DNA of 64,000 nt from assembly GCA_003024175.1 (NCBI GenBank), contig MDYQ01000083.1, forward strand, positions 1-64,000, in the 5' to 3' direction. A program made the position numbers and the translations under genes. Each line of letters opens with the position of its first letter. Position 1 is the stretch's first letter. This document shows, piece by piece, positions 1 through 10,333 of this stretch. This stretch comes from Planoprotostelium fungivorum (Eukaryota; Evosea; Variosea; Cavosteliida; Cavosteliaceae). A model generated the notes under the pieces. The model ran no database searches, was not told where the DNA came from, and saw only the letters and a list, made by a program, of their open reading frames with translations.

Positions 1-1227
1 ATTGTACCATCTTTATTAATTACATCCACTTTGGCATTTGCTGATTCCTACGCGTTCTTGTTTTTTCTCAATGGTCCGATCTGTATAATTTCCGCCTTGA
101 TCAAGAGTGGGATAACTACATGAACGTGATGTCTACAATGCCCACAGATATCATCACGTAAAGCCCACACTGAAGGCGGTGGTTGTGAGGAGCAGTGAAG
201 GCTTTATGGAAGGGGTCAACAGATAACGATTTTGCCACAAGTAGTATTCGATTGATATAAAAGTATATAGCACAAGACTTTGTGTTCATTCTATACACAT
301 ATCACAATTCGCTTGGTGCTGTCAGGAAATGTCTGTAAGCCATGGCTATGTGCATTGTCAATCACTGATGCAAGATGGACAGTCACCCATCATCTTGGCG
401 GTGTATCATGTCCCACACACCCACGGAATTCTCTTGAGATTTATGGTCTCAATGATGTCATTTGGGAGTTCTTCATCGTTGTCGTCATTGTCTCCGTCTG
501 AGGCATTATCTTTGGCTAGCCACAACCATCATTGCTTCGTCCTTGAATGCTGAGATCAGAAGATCCCCTTTTCTGATTTAGCACAGTCCCTATTTGAGAG
601 AGGTTGGCATAGGGCATCCGTTTCTTTGGCAACAATTTTGGGTCGATCTGTCTATCCCTCGAACGTTTGTTAGTTCATTGAATCGAGTTGATTTGCTTTC
701 ATCAATCGTCCACCTTCAATTATTGTTCGATGGATTCGATTCTGTTCTTCTTCAGGGCTTTGATGATCGGCAGTGGGGTCTGTACAATAAACAGTTCATC
801 AATACTGTGCCGTCTCTTATGTCAAAGCCCCCATCCAATTTAGAAACCATGTTAAGGAGAGAGTCGCTAAGAGGAACACGTATTATTTGTGCAGAAGAGG
901 GAATTGCCAGTCGAGACCACCATTCTGCCGCGTCGTCAATGTCCACTTGAAGCGTTCACTGATCTATGAAAGTTATAATTGGGCTGTCCAGTACATGAAG
1001 GATTTTTGTGAGAAACAAGGTTATCTACCAAATTGTCACACTCTTCATGAAGGACTCAGTCGGACCAATAGTATACAATACAAGGGTCGATCATCGGGTA
1101 CTGAGCACAAGTGGACAACGTAGAAGGGGCCAAGAGTACACAGTATTTACTCTTCCATGCTTGTAGCTGTGTTCTCTCCTGCAGCTGCCCCCGATGTTTC
1201 AATGCCAGCCAACTGATTCAAATCAAT
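1..1227. other. Stretch with no confident gene
   Basis: I see no recognisable gene here. Several short overlapping frames exist on both strands, none with family motifs. The only one worth noting is the cysteine-bearing plus-strand frame listed separately (791-1123). The right edge holds the 3' flank of the minus-strand proteasome gene. The segment is AT-richer than the coding regions further right, which fits intergenic DNA. Confidence 0.5.
791..1123 (+). other. Open frame of ~110 codons with a small Cys/His-like pattern, unassigned
   Basis: A plus-strand frame stays open from just after a TAA (788-790) to a TAG ending at 1123. It has no obvious start codon, so it would need an upstream exon. 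The middle reads YYLCRRGNCQSRPPFCRVV, with Cys residues spaced roughly like a small zinc-binding module, followed by an aromatic helix-like stretch (YESYNWAVQYMKDFCEKQGY). The layout faintly recalls the DNA-binding part of FLYWCH/MULE-type transposases, but no catalytic domain follows. It could be a transposase remnant, an exon of an unknown gene, or chance. I do not assign a function. Confidence 0.2.
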
Positions 1228-2106
1228 TCAAGATTTGGATCGTCTACTCACAAAGGGTATCAACTCCTCGTTCTCATAGATCGTCAGCTTTTGGTCCCTT
1301 CCCACAATGGCAACCACTGCGTTCTTTGAGGTGATTCCCTCATTAGGAGTTGAAGAAGAGGAAGAGGAGGACGTCTGGACTGTCTCTCTCAAGGCTAACA
1401 GACTGTGACGGATGAGTTCCTCAGGGGTCGCGTCGTCGAACGTCTCGTATGTCTTCTCCAGGTAAGTCCTAGCTGACTGGAATCGGTTCCCAATGGCTTG
1501 TGCCTTGTAATCATAGTAGTTCCCTGACGGAGAGGTCTCGTACAAGTGTGGTCCGTTCTCCTGTTGGAGTGAATTCTACAACTTGAGCAGTCAGAACTCA
1601 CGTCGTAACCAATAACGAGTAAACCGACACCATAAGGTCTTCTTCCAGATTGTTGCGTGTGCACCTGTGATTCTATCAAGTTAAGGAGAAGTACACGTGA
1701 TGTAGGTGTAGAGGATACTGTCTGCCAATTGGACAACCAGTTTGGATACGGGCATAGGTTGCTCGTACACAAATTTGTGGTTGAGGCATTCATTCCTCAA
1801 GTATTTGGTGAGGACACGTCCATCGGCTAAAGAGAATGAGAAGGCAATCATTCAAATATGAACATTATCACCAGTAAGACCAGACATGCTGATGGCGAGG
1901 TGATCATCGATACGGAATACCTTCTGCTGGTTCGATCCTAACTCGGACGAAGCCCTCTTGACAGCAGCTACGACAGCGTGTGTCTTTGACTTCAAACCAA
2001 CTGAAGCGCTTCCCTGTTTAACTGCCTCCATTGCGTACTCGATCTGATGTATCCTTCCTTGAGGACTCCAGATGGATATATCACTGTCATAATCGGATCT
2101 GAACAT
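1228..2106 (-). CDS. PSMA1: 20S proteasome subunit alpha type-1 (alpha6)
   Basis: One of the seven alpha subunits of the 20S proteasome core, non-catalytic, forming the gate ring of the protein-degrading barrel in cytosol and nucleus. The N-terminus [20 protein letters not shown] leads into the alpha-subunit signature ([19 protein letters not shown]) and is closest to PSMA1 by memory. Three introns restore the family frame: 1827-1871, a second of about 46 nt before the SGRRPYG motif, and a third of about 41 nt after GLLVIGYD. The last exon carries [12 protein letters not shown] run of seven serines before the final strand, and a short SRRSKS tail, are local additions. It is divergent from CFAP410 across about 165 bp. 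Confidence 0.95.
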
Positions 2107-2270
2107 CTTTGTTGTTGGTTGTTATTGTTGTTGATGTGTTCAATCACCGAGCCTTGCCTTTGCTGACAAGTTTCCACGTCATCCTACGAAAGTGGGAGAA
2201 TCATTGTAGATCATCAAATAATCCGCCTATTTTTGCTGGGCTCTATTTGTGGCCAAGAGAGCTGAACCTG

Positions 2271-3584
2271 ATGGTGGTTCTATCGGAATTATATGTCTTA
2301 CAAAAGACGAGGATGGACGACCTTGCGTCTATAAAAAATCTCAACCTCTGGGGTAATGAGTTGACCGATATCTCCATCCTTCGTCAGATGCCATCTGTTG
2401 AGATCGTGTCTCTCAGCGTCAATAACATTAGCACATTGGAGGATCTGGTTTATTGTGAGCGAAGTACACAGAGCAGCGCTGATTATGTACAGGTCCCAAT
2501 CTCACCGAATTATACCTTAGGAAGAATGATATTCAAACCATTGAGGAAGTGGCGCACCTTCAAAACAACAAAAACTTGAGAGTCTTGTGGCTCACCGACA
2601 ATCCTTGCTCCAATATAGACAATTACAGGCAGACAGTCATTAAGTTGCTGCCAGGGTTGCAGAAATTAGACAACCAAGGTGGCGTGTATTTTATTGAGAC
2701 GCCTGTTGATGAGTGGTTCAGACATCACTGACGAGGAGAGAGCTGAGGCAGCCAAACTACCGACCATTGTGGGTGGTCATTCAGCTGTGCCGAGAAGGGA
2801 CAGAAGTGTGATGAAGAATGAGTCTTCAGTGAAAGAGAGAGAGACACCACGCGGAGAGAGGGAGCCCTCAAAGGAATATGTGGGATATCTTGAGCCCGTG
2901 ACAAGAGAAGAGAAACCGATCACCAAGAGAGAGACGGTACGAGAACGAGAACACAGGGAATCTAGAGACAAAGAAGTACGAGATATGAGAGACATGGCCA
3001 GAGAGAGAGAAAATGCCAAAGAGTATCGCAACGAGAGAGAAGAGGCGATGCAAGCACGGGGAGCAGGGAACAGAGAGAGAGAGACGAACAGAGAGAGAGA
3101 GACGAACAGAGAGAGAGAGGCGAACAGAGAGAGAGAGACGAACAGAGAGAGAGAAGGGTTCTGGGAGAGAGAGGAAGAGAGTGGACAACACAGATCGAGA
3201 CCGACATCTTCTCAGAGGGATGAGAAGGGCTTCAAAGGGAATCGCTGGAACGTCGCAGCGAGCAATCCGAACCAGATCTTTGAGAACATCAGAGCTGCTG
3301 CGATGCCATCCTCCAAAGAGGGCACTGCTGAGTTTCAGGATTCCCCTCCAACAGTGAGTGGATGGGAGAGACAATTCTAACCAGAGCAGCCTCGTCCAAA
3401 TGTAGTACCCAGAGATCCCACCAGAGCGACACAAAATCCGAGTCATCCCCCCATTAGCGCAGGGAGCAGTGGCAGAAACCAGAACATACTAACGGCTGTT
3501 CTCACCTTGCTCGACGAGTTGGACGACCGCAGCTTGAACCTATTGCGCTCAGAGGTCAACCGAAGGCTTCGCATAAAGGGATAG
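2271..3584 (+). CDS. CFAP410: CFAP410 (C21orf2) family leucine-rich ciliary protein
   Basis: Homologue of the LRR protein CFAP410/C21orf2, which in animals acts at the ciliary base with NEK1. The LRR domain reads KNLNLWGNELTDIS, then SLSVNNISTL, LTELYLRKNDI and LRVLWLTDNPC, ending in an LRR cap (GLQKLDNQ) followed by DITDEERAEAA. The conserved C-terminal helical module NILTAVLTLLDELDDRSLNL is encoded at about 3480-3540, so both hallmark ends are present. At least three short introns are needed, e.g. one after LVY at about 2457. The start at 2271 keeps VLQKTRMDDL, which aligns with the vertebrate N-terminus; an extra upstream exon is possible. Between the two domains lies a charged Arg/Glu linker with an 18-bp tandem repeat. 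Confidence 0.88.
3069..3158 (+). repeat. 18-bp coding tandem repeat, five copies (NRERET)
   Basis: Five near-perfect copies of the unit aacagagagagagagacg lie head to tail inside CFAP410, encoding NRERET-type hexapeptides. Differences are single bases (one copy has gaggcg, the last ends agaaggg). The length is a multiple of three, so copy-number change would keep the frame. The encoded segment is probably a single charged helix. Confidence 0.85.
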
Positions 3585-3647
3585 CTCATTGTGTAATCGT
3601 CCTGTCTATCTCTCGTTGTATACATAGGATCATTGTATGGGATAAGA

Positions 3648-3760
3648 ATAGAGAGGAGAGGGATGAGATGAAGAGTGAATAGAGGGGAGAGGGGATAGAG
3701 GAGAGGGATGAGAGAAAGAGAGTGAATAGAGGGGAGAGGGATGAGAGAAAGAGTAGAGAG
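3648..3760. repeat. Purine-rich low-complexity tract between convergent genes
   Basis: A gagagggatgagaga / gaatagaggggagaggg pattern recurs imperfectly several times on the plus strand between the ends of CFAP410 and the uL30 gene. It is untranslated as far as I can tell and may form the 3' UTRs of the convergent transcripts. It looks like an old slipped minisatellite. Confidence 0.6.
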
Positions 3761-3809
3761 TCCTCCCGTATCATGTATTAACACCACAGTGTCTTCCATA
3801 GGAATGGAT

Positions 3810-4899
3810 CTAGTTCATTCTGCGAACAAGAGTGTTGATCTGGTTCTCGCGGTTTCCAGAGTCACCACCCTCGTTGTAAGAGTTGGTCACTCTCTTGAAT
3901 CCTCCCGTGGGGGCAGAGAGCTTGAAGGGCCAGAGGAAGTTGTTGACCTCCTTGAAGTGGGGGCCAACGGTGAAGATCTCGTGGATGATGTCCTCAACGC
4001 ACAGAACGTTGAACTTCTTCAAGTTCTCCTCGACAAGGGTGTTGTCCAGGATGGGCAGTCTCTGCTTGTTCACCTTGGCAAATCCTCTCTTGTAGACAAG
4101 CTCCTTGACGGTCTTCAGGTTGGGGTAACTAGACATGTCAGTTCTACCTCTCAGACAGACACTCACCCGTAAGCGACGTAGGGCTCGACGAGCTTGAGCA
4201 TGTTCTTCGTGGCCTTGTTCAGCTTGACGAAGGTGGCGTTGTTGGGTTGTCTCAGACGGAGGAGCTGGAGAACCTTTCTGGGCTTGGGGTGCATCTGGGC
4301 AATACTGAAAGAGTGAGAAACAAGAAGGAATGGACACGACTTACCCTCTGATACGGACGACGAGGGCAAGCTTGGGCTCAGCCTCAACGTAGAAGTTGGA
4401 CTTGGCCTTGGCGGCTCTCTTCAGACCGATGAGGGTGCGCTCCTTGCTTCGGTACTCGGAGACGTACTGAGAAGCTCTCTTGAAGGCAACGGCCTTGTTG
4501 GCAACCTTTCTCTTCTTCAGAGCATCGACCTTCTTCTTCAGGGCCTCAGCCTTCTGGGGGGCTGATCTCCTTCTGCGGAGGATGGACTCGGGAACGGGGA
4601 GGTTCCTGTTTCGTTTGAGTAACAAGGTGGGTTGTACTCGAACTTTTATGATATATGTGAGTATCGATGGGGATCCCATCACAAGTGAGGCACATCAGAG
4701 AAATCTCTGACGGCACTATCATTGTGAAGGGAGGAAGGGTTCGTGGGATTGAAGTCCTCCTAAACCACTCTATCCAGAAGATAGAGCACTTCCATAATCC
4801 AATCATCTTATCTCGAAGAATAGGAAAGGATGAATAGGTGAAGGAGAGATAATATCGAAGATTGAAATACGTTTTGGGGGCAGCAGCGGCAGAAGACAT
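3810..4899 (-). CDS. RPL7: 60S ribosomal protein L7 (uL30)
   Basis: Large-subunit ribosomal protein uL30. Exon 1 (4871-4899) encodes only [10 protein letters not shown]. After a 265-nt intron (4606-4870) the protein continues [19 protein letters not shown], a basic eukaryote-specific N-terminal arm ([18 protein letters not shown]), then the uL30 fold ([36 protein letters not shown]) and the C-terminal part with [16 protein letters not shown] and [14 protein letters not shown]. Two further short introns interrupt at 4310-4345 and 4131-4167. The stop is TAG at 3810-3812. The first intron is five times the local norm and carries an RNA-like structure, listed separately. Confidence 0.95.
4650..4805 (-). 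ncRNA. Candidate H/ACA-type snoRNA in first intron of uL30 gene
   Basis: Read on the minus strand, the long first intron of the ribosomal-protein gene holds two stem-loops in series. Hairpin 1 (4800-4746) is closed by GGATT/AATCC with an inner stem CTCTATC/GATAGAG around TTCTG and internal loops between, the usual shape of a pseudouridylation pocket. Hairpin 2 (4726-4680) is closed by CACAA/TTGTG with an inner perfect stem TCAGAGA/TCTCTGA. An ACA trinucleotide follows downstream (CTCACATAT). I could not find a clean H box (ANANNA) in the hinge, and a third small palindrome sits just before the ACA. Host-gene type, intron length and paired hairpins support it; the target is unknown. Confidence 0.4.
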
Positions 4900-5122
4900 C
4901 TTGATGGGAGGTAGGTGTCGGTGAACAAGAAGAACAAAAAGGATTCCGCTTGTCGTAGGTACGATATCATACCTCAACATTTTCCGTTTTTTCATTCCGT
5001 TGAAATCGAACCCCGTCTTATCCTTTTTTTGGCTGAGAAGGCTCATGTGTTCATCATCTCAAAGACACCTGTCTCTGAAGAATGAACTCTCATACGAGAT
5101 TGTCGCACGAAGTGTGATTTAT

Positions 5123-8100
5123 TTACATACAGGCGAGGAATAATAAGGTTATGAAAAGCGAAGGAAGGACGGATGACGACGATCCAAGGAAGAAGGGATA
5201 TAACACATCCTGTGGTAGTGTTGGAAGGAGAGGTGGTGGTATGATCGACATCTCTCGTTTCTTCGGCGCTTGAATGGTATTGAAGGTGGCAGTGGTCTTC
5301 AGTTGTACGATGCACGTGCCGGTACAATCCAACTGGATGAATTGCTTGTGGTAGACGATGCGTAGACCCAATATCTTGTTCTGTGGGTTGACGTCCGTCC
5401 CGACAGGGGCCACGATGAATTGATGATCGACTGAGGTCACCAACTGGCAAGAATTATTCGTCTGAGATCCTTCTGTGGTCGTTCCTTGGATGATCTGTGT
5501 CCAATCTCCCAGGTTCTGATAGTTCGAATCACCATACACAGCCACGTGAGTGTAATTGCTCAGAGGTGAGAGGATGGCAGCTTGGATGGCAGCACGTAGA
5601 GAATCGCAAGTGGTGTTGGATGTGATCAGGAGATTGCAACCTGAAATCTTGTCTTCTCCGTATAGGATGGGATCTCCTGGTGCACAGACACCATTGAGGC
5701 TTTGAGTCAGAAGCAAGACATCCTCGCCATTGGTAGCTTGAAGGATGGCTGATCTGTTTGTTGTCAGGGCACAGCCTCTCCACTCAATCTCACTTGGCCA
5801 ATGCTTCATTGGTGGTAATTGTTCCAAAGATGACAGGCAGACCGCTAATGTAACCAGGATTACCACTCTTTGGTCGTCCGGACGATGCATCCTTTGGATA
5901 TTAGAAATTACAGCTCAATGAGGTACCTTGAATTCTCACCAGCTGATATTTGATGACCACCTTGGAGGGTACAGCCAATCTTGAACTCGCACTCGAATAG
6001 AAGGTCTGCAATACAACCTGCGTCTTCACGTCCAAGATACTACCCAGTAGAGATGTTCGAACGATGAGGGTAATGGAGGTGATGACGTTCTCGTACATAG
6101 TCGTTCCGTTTCCCAGGTCTTGAATCCGGGCAATGGGTATGGCTATCGGCGAGGGATCTGATGCTCTCTTTTTATGATGATGAATGGGCTCGAGCATTTG
6201 AACTCCCATTGCGTAACTTTCCATATATCTCTTCCTTTTACCACCGGATGAGGTTGCATCCGTTGTGGAGCTTGTAGTCGATTCAGACTGAGTATCAGAG
6301 GTGCTCTCAGTGGAGATAATGGTGGAATCGGCCGTAGTGAGAGTACTAGATGACGAGTTCTGGTCTGAACTGGTGGATGGAGGCGCACTGAATGTCGAAG
6401 ATGTTGATGAATCACTCGTGCTGTCGCTTGATGTGGATGTGGAAGTCGATTCCGAAGTGGAAAGTGATGTGGACGACGTTGAGGTAGATAGTGTAGATGG
6501 CGTTGAGGAGCTGGAAGGTGAAGCCGATGGCAATGTAGTGGGAGGTGTTGTAGACGAGCTAGAAGACGATGTGGATGACGTCGAGCTGGTTGACAACGTC
6601 GTCGAGCTGGTAGATGGTGTGGGCGATATCGAGGAGGTGGTAGACGGCGTCGAGGTGGTAGAGGTAGACGGGGTCAAGGTGGTAGACGAGGTGGTAGACG
6701 AGGTGGTAGACGAGGTGGTAGACGAGGTGGTAGATGAGGTGGTAGACGAGGTGGTAGACGATGTCGAGGTGGTAGACGAGGTGGTAGGCGAGGTGGTAGA
6801 TGACGAGATGGTGGATGACGAGGTGGTAGGCGAGGTGGTAGACGAGGTGGTAGACGAGGTGGTAGACGAGGTGGTAGGCGAGGTGGTAGATGACGAGGTG
6901 GTAGGCGGTGTAGAGGTGGTAGACGAGGTGGTAGGCGGTGTAGAGGTAGACGAGGTGGTAGGCGGTGTAGTGGTAGATGAGGTGCTAGACGACGTTGAGG
7001 TGGAGCGCGATGTGGATGATGTGGTTGTAGATGAACTTGTAGACTCCGATGAACTAGTGGACGACGTGGAGGAGGGAACCGATGTACTGGCCGCCGGTGA
7101 TATTGGTGGATTGGATGAGGTAGTGGCTGATGAAGATGATGTGGAAGTAGTGGGTGGAGCGGATGACTCGGTAGTGAATGAAGTATCGGAGGTCAATCCA
7201 GATGATTCAGACTCAGTAGATGACGTAGAGGAGCTAGTCAGGACGGAGGTAGATTGTGTACTACTCGTAGAATGATCAACGGTTGATGAGGTGGACGTGA
7301 GTGTGCCAAGGGTAGAGCTTGTGGATGATAGAGACCTCGATGTAAAGCGCATTTCTGATGTAGAGGTAGTTGCGGGCTGAGTCGTCCCCGAGTTATTGCT
7401 TCGGACGATGGTTCCATTGGGAAAAGTCAGGGAATCTACGCTATTAGAGATCGTGGTTCCATCGGGTTTCTGATAGTATGAGCCAGACGAATCTAGTCTC
7501 CTCACCGTTGATAGGATGAGATTATTAACGCTGCTTCCGTTGAACAAGCTATTCAAGGTTGCTTCGGGAGTGAGGATCGTGGTGCAGCCTATTTGAATAT
7601 TTTGGTTGAAGTCTATCATTTTCAGGGTCTGTTGATGAATTTCAACTTACAAAGTTGTACTCCTGTATTCAAGCATCTCCCATCAGGTCCGGTTATTGGC
7701 GCATTGAAGGCCTGACCAGAACCGAATGAAGCGCTGACCAGCCCTCCTGATTACATTAGAATAGTCATTGACGAGGATTCACCGTCAGAATATCCATTGT
7801 CGTTAGCGTCTCGTGTTTGAAACGAGCGCTTGAGATTTGAAACATCAGAGTTGGAGGGCGTCGTGATGCTGACTACACTGAATGTATCGATGGAATTAGC
7901 CAATGGAAAATCCAAAAAGTCAGATTCCGTGCTCACGGCTGAAGATTCTGGGTAATAGCCGTAAAGTGTGGGATCTATGGACGATTATTATTGGAGACTA
8001 CGACGATGCTCACTATTATTTCGGATCACACAGGTGCGTTGATTCAATACCACCACCGACACTCGATTGGTGGTGAACACATCATTCAAGCAGAACGATT

Positions 8101-8402
8101 GGGTGATGAATGGAGGTGTTGAAGTGTGAGGGAGGCAATACGGAAAGGCCCCCACTTGAGTCTCAGAGCAGTCTGGGTCACAGCAGCAATTCTGGTCGCA
8201 GACGTTGACTGTCAGATCGCAGGTGCAACCGCCAAATGCTGTGCTCTCCACAACGGGACGCTGGCTGGGTGATGTTGTTACCTGGTGGCATTATATTTTC
8301 GAAGAGGTGCATGTTCACCTCATTCCAATCTATAGTGTAATACGTTTGAGAAGAAGCGAAGCAAACGAAGGTGAGGATGAGAGAGGCTATTAACGGCTTC
8401 AT
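5123..8402 (-). CDS. Tectonic family transition-zone protein with giant Ser/Thr insert
   Basis: Homologue of Tectonic (TCTN1-3), a secreted or membrane protein of the MKS complex at the ciliary transition zone. It opens with a signal peptide (MKPLIASLILTFVCFASS) and, after an intron, the Tectonic cysteine block (CTCDLTVNVCDQNCCCDPDC). The distal part has CAPGDPILYGEDKISGCNL, GDWTQII and NNSCQLVT, as in the conserved second half, and ends in a hydrophobic segment (VLPSLFITLLFLACM) suited to membrane or GPI attachment. Between the halves (about 7330-6290) lie some 330 residues of almost only Ser, Thr and Pro. Several short introns are needed. The start is 88 bp from that of NudE on the other strand. 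Confidence 0.82.
6290..7330 (-). repeat. Ser/Thr/Pro low-complexity tract with 12-bp repeats inside Tectonic
   Basis: The coding strand is a long run of TCX/ACX codons. Its core (about 6660-6990) is built from a 12-bp unit, seen on the plus strand as gaggtggtagac, encoding STTS/TSST-type tetrapeptides. Units differ by small changes (gaggtggtaggc, gatgaggtggta), the pattern left by repeated slippage or unequal exchange. The protein segment would be heavily O-glycosylated if secreted. Confidence 0.85.
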
Positions 8403-8490
8403 CGTCGAGGCGGGAACTTGATGAAGCTACAAAACTGGGTTGTAGACTGCGGCTGGGAGTTTCACCAGTTTCACAGAATTTAGCATCAAG

Positions 8491-9618
8491 ATGGAGGACA
8501 ACACGCCAGTGTTCAAATCGCCAACGGAAGAGATACAATACTGGAAGTCAAAGTACCAGCAGAAAGTGCAAGAGTTTAATGATCTGGAGGAATCTTTCAA
8601 TGACTTCCAAGATTCTTCAAGAGAATTAGAGAAAGAAATGGAGAAAGATCTCGAACGAAGTGAAAAGCGACTGTCTGAAGTTACTTCGCAGTATCACAAA
8701 TTGAAGGCTGAATCGGATGCAACCATGGTGAGGATTGATATTGATAAACACTGTTTTCGGTCTCATCGTAGACAGGAAAAATCAAGAAGGAATGCTGAAG
8801 ATTCGGGGACGATGATCCATCACCTGCAGGTGATGCTCTTTGTTCTTCGATGTAAGAATCACATTTCTCTAGGATGAATTAGAAATTTTGAAGAGAACAC
8901 ATAGAGAGAGCCAGCGGATACAACAGAAGTTAGAGCACGACAACGACACACTGGAGAGGAGAGAGAGGTGATGAGAAAATCTGATCGTGATCTGAAGACA
9001 GCAGAGAGCATGCGTCATCGATCACAGACCTGACTGACAAAGTGAACAAACTGTTAGAAGATAACGCCTGGCTTCAGACAGAACTGGACGAGACTCGATT
9101 GAAATACCAAGAAGTCAGTCAGAGGACAAAGGAAGAACTGAAAGGTGAGAGGTACGAGGAGGTAGAGAGGTGACCATGGATAGACCTGCAGATGGAGTTG
9201 GACATGAAAGACAGAGCGAGAGAAGAGAAGATGAGAGGAGCAGGATTGGTGACACCGGACGGACAGATGGTGGGATCTCTCCAGAGGTCCAACTCCACAC
9301 TGCCTCTCCCTTCTACTCCCATGGGTAAATCAGATCTATTCCCACCTTCTAAATCTGCCACCACCAAGAACTCTCTCATCATGGTCAACGAGATGGTACA
9401 ACTCGTAAAGGTGTCTCATCTCTCATTCTCATCCGTCGCTCATTCTCATCCGTCTCTCGTTCTCATGGATGTGATGGACATGACAACATAGTGTCGAATG
9501 GATGGATGACGATGGACAGGACATGGAGAGCCGTTTGAATGCGATGAAAGTGGAGGGACCGAGGACACCTCGAGGATACGGGAGTGACTCGGCCATGTCC
9601 ACACCCATCCGTGTTTAA
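8491..9618 (+). CDS. NDE1: NudE/NDEL1 family dynein-Lis1 adaptor
   Basis: Coiled-coil protein of the NudE family, which bridges Lis1 and cytoplasmic dynein and acts at centrosome, nucleus and kinetochore. The start MEDNTPVFKSPTEEIQYWKS matches the NudE N-terminus (ETAYWK in vertebrates), followed by a long heptad-rich helix (SSRELEKEMEKDLERSEKRL). Further exons carry DELEILKRTHRESQRIQQKL, SITDLTDKVNKLLEDNAWLQ and ELDETRLKYQEVSQRTKEEL. The C-terminal part is less conserved (SNSTLPLPSTPMGKS, PRTPRGYGSDSAMSTP) and ends at TAA 9616-9618. Five or so introns of 30-60 nt interrupt it. It is one half of a divergent pair with Tectonic. Confidence 0.85.
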
Positions 9619-9705
9619 TAGTCACCACCCACTCCACTCCACATTTCACTTCTGCACTCTCAGATGAGAGACGAACATCAGAGTGAACGAATAAAGACAG
9701 TCCTT

Positions 9706-10124
9706 TATCCAAAGGCCTGTGTGGAGCTGTAGTTGACGATCAACTTGTTCCCAGAGTGGAAGCACTGGGTGTGTTCAGACGTGAAGACGAGGAGGAAATA
9801 CCTTGTAGAGGATTCCCACTGACTCCTCTGCACTAGGTTGGAACGCACCATTGACAAACAGAAACTGCACAGATGTAAAGACAATATTCAGATGGATCAG
9901 GAGGATCTTGAAACCTATTCAGATGCTGTTGGACTTACCAATGAGTCTTCGGCTTGGACTTGTAGCTGCTTTCGTAGAAAAAGGAGCACATCCTTGAATG
10001 TAGCAGCAGAAGACAATTTGAATTTGTTCTGCTTCAAAGCGGGTGCACTACCGGTCTCTTTGAACAGAATCACTACTTTATCTGGTACCTCTGTATCATT
10101 TCAACACGATGTTACGACATCCAT
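9706..10124 (-). CDS. ATG12: Ubiquitin-like autophagy protein ATG12
   Basis: ATG12 is conjugated through its C-terminal glycine to ATG5 and drives LC3/ATG8 lipidation in autophagosome formation. The protein reads VPDKVVILFKETGSAPALKQ, then TFKDVLLFLRKQLQVQAEDS, LFVNGAFQPSAEESVG, and ends KLIVNYSSTQAFG with glycine as the last residue, the family hallmark. The likely start (ATG at 10122-10124) is followed after three codons by a very short intron of 27 nt, giving MDVVPDKVV. Two other introns split after EDSL and ILYK. The protein is short for the family (about 95 residues), lacking the disordered N-terminal leader of animal and yeast ATG12. It is convergent with NudE, 87 bp apart. Confidence 0.9.
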
Positions 10125-10333
10125 ATATGTACCGGTTGCTTTTTGAATAGAAGACGGTGATATCGATTTTTCAGGTGTTGGGGGGTCCATCGTGTCGTGA
10201 GGCGATGTCATCAGCAAAAAGTTCGTGCAAATTTGCACCTCACGTATCTACAACTACCTCAGGTGTTAGCGTTTTACAAAGGTGTGCATTTGCGGATCTG
10301 CCAGATTGACCCGCCACAACAACCGAGGAAGAG

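Noticed and set aside
2868-3446. Minus-strand 192-codon frame opposite CFAP410
   Set aside because: A shadow of the agagag coding repeat, giving Ser/Leu-rich low complexity with no motif.
6301-7275. Plus-strand open frame of 324 codons rich in Val, Asp and Glu
   Set aside because: It is the complement of the Ser/Thr repeat tract in Tectonic. Such repeats leave several frames open; there is no independent start context or domain.
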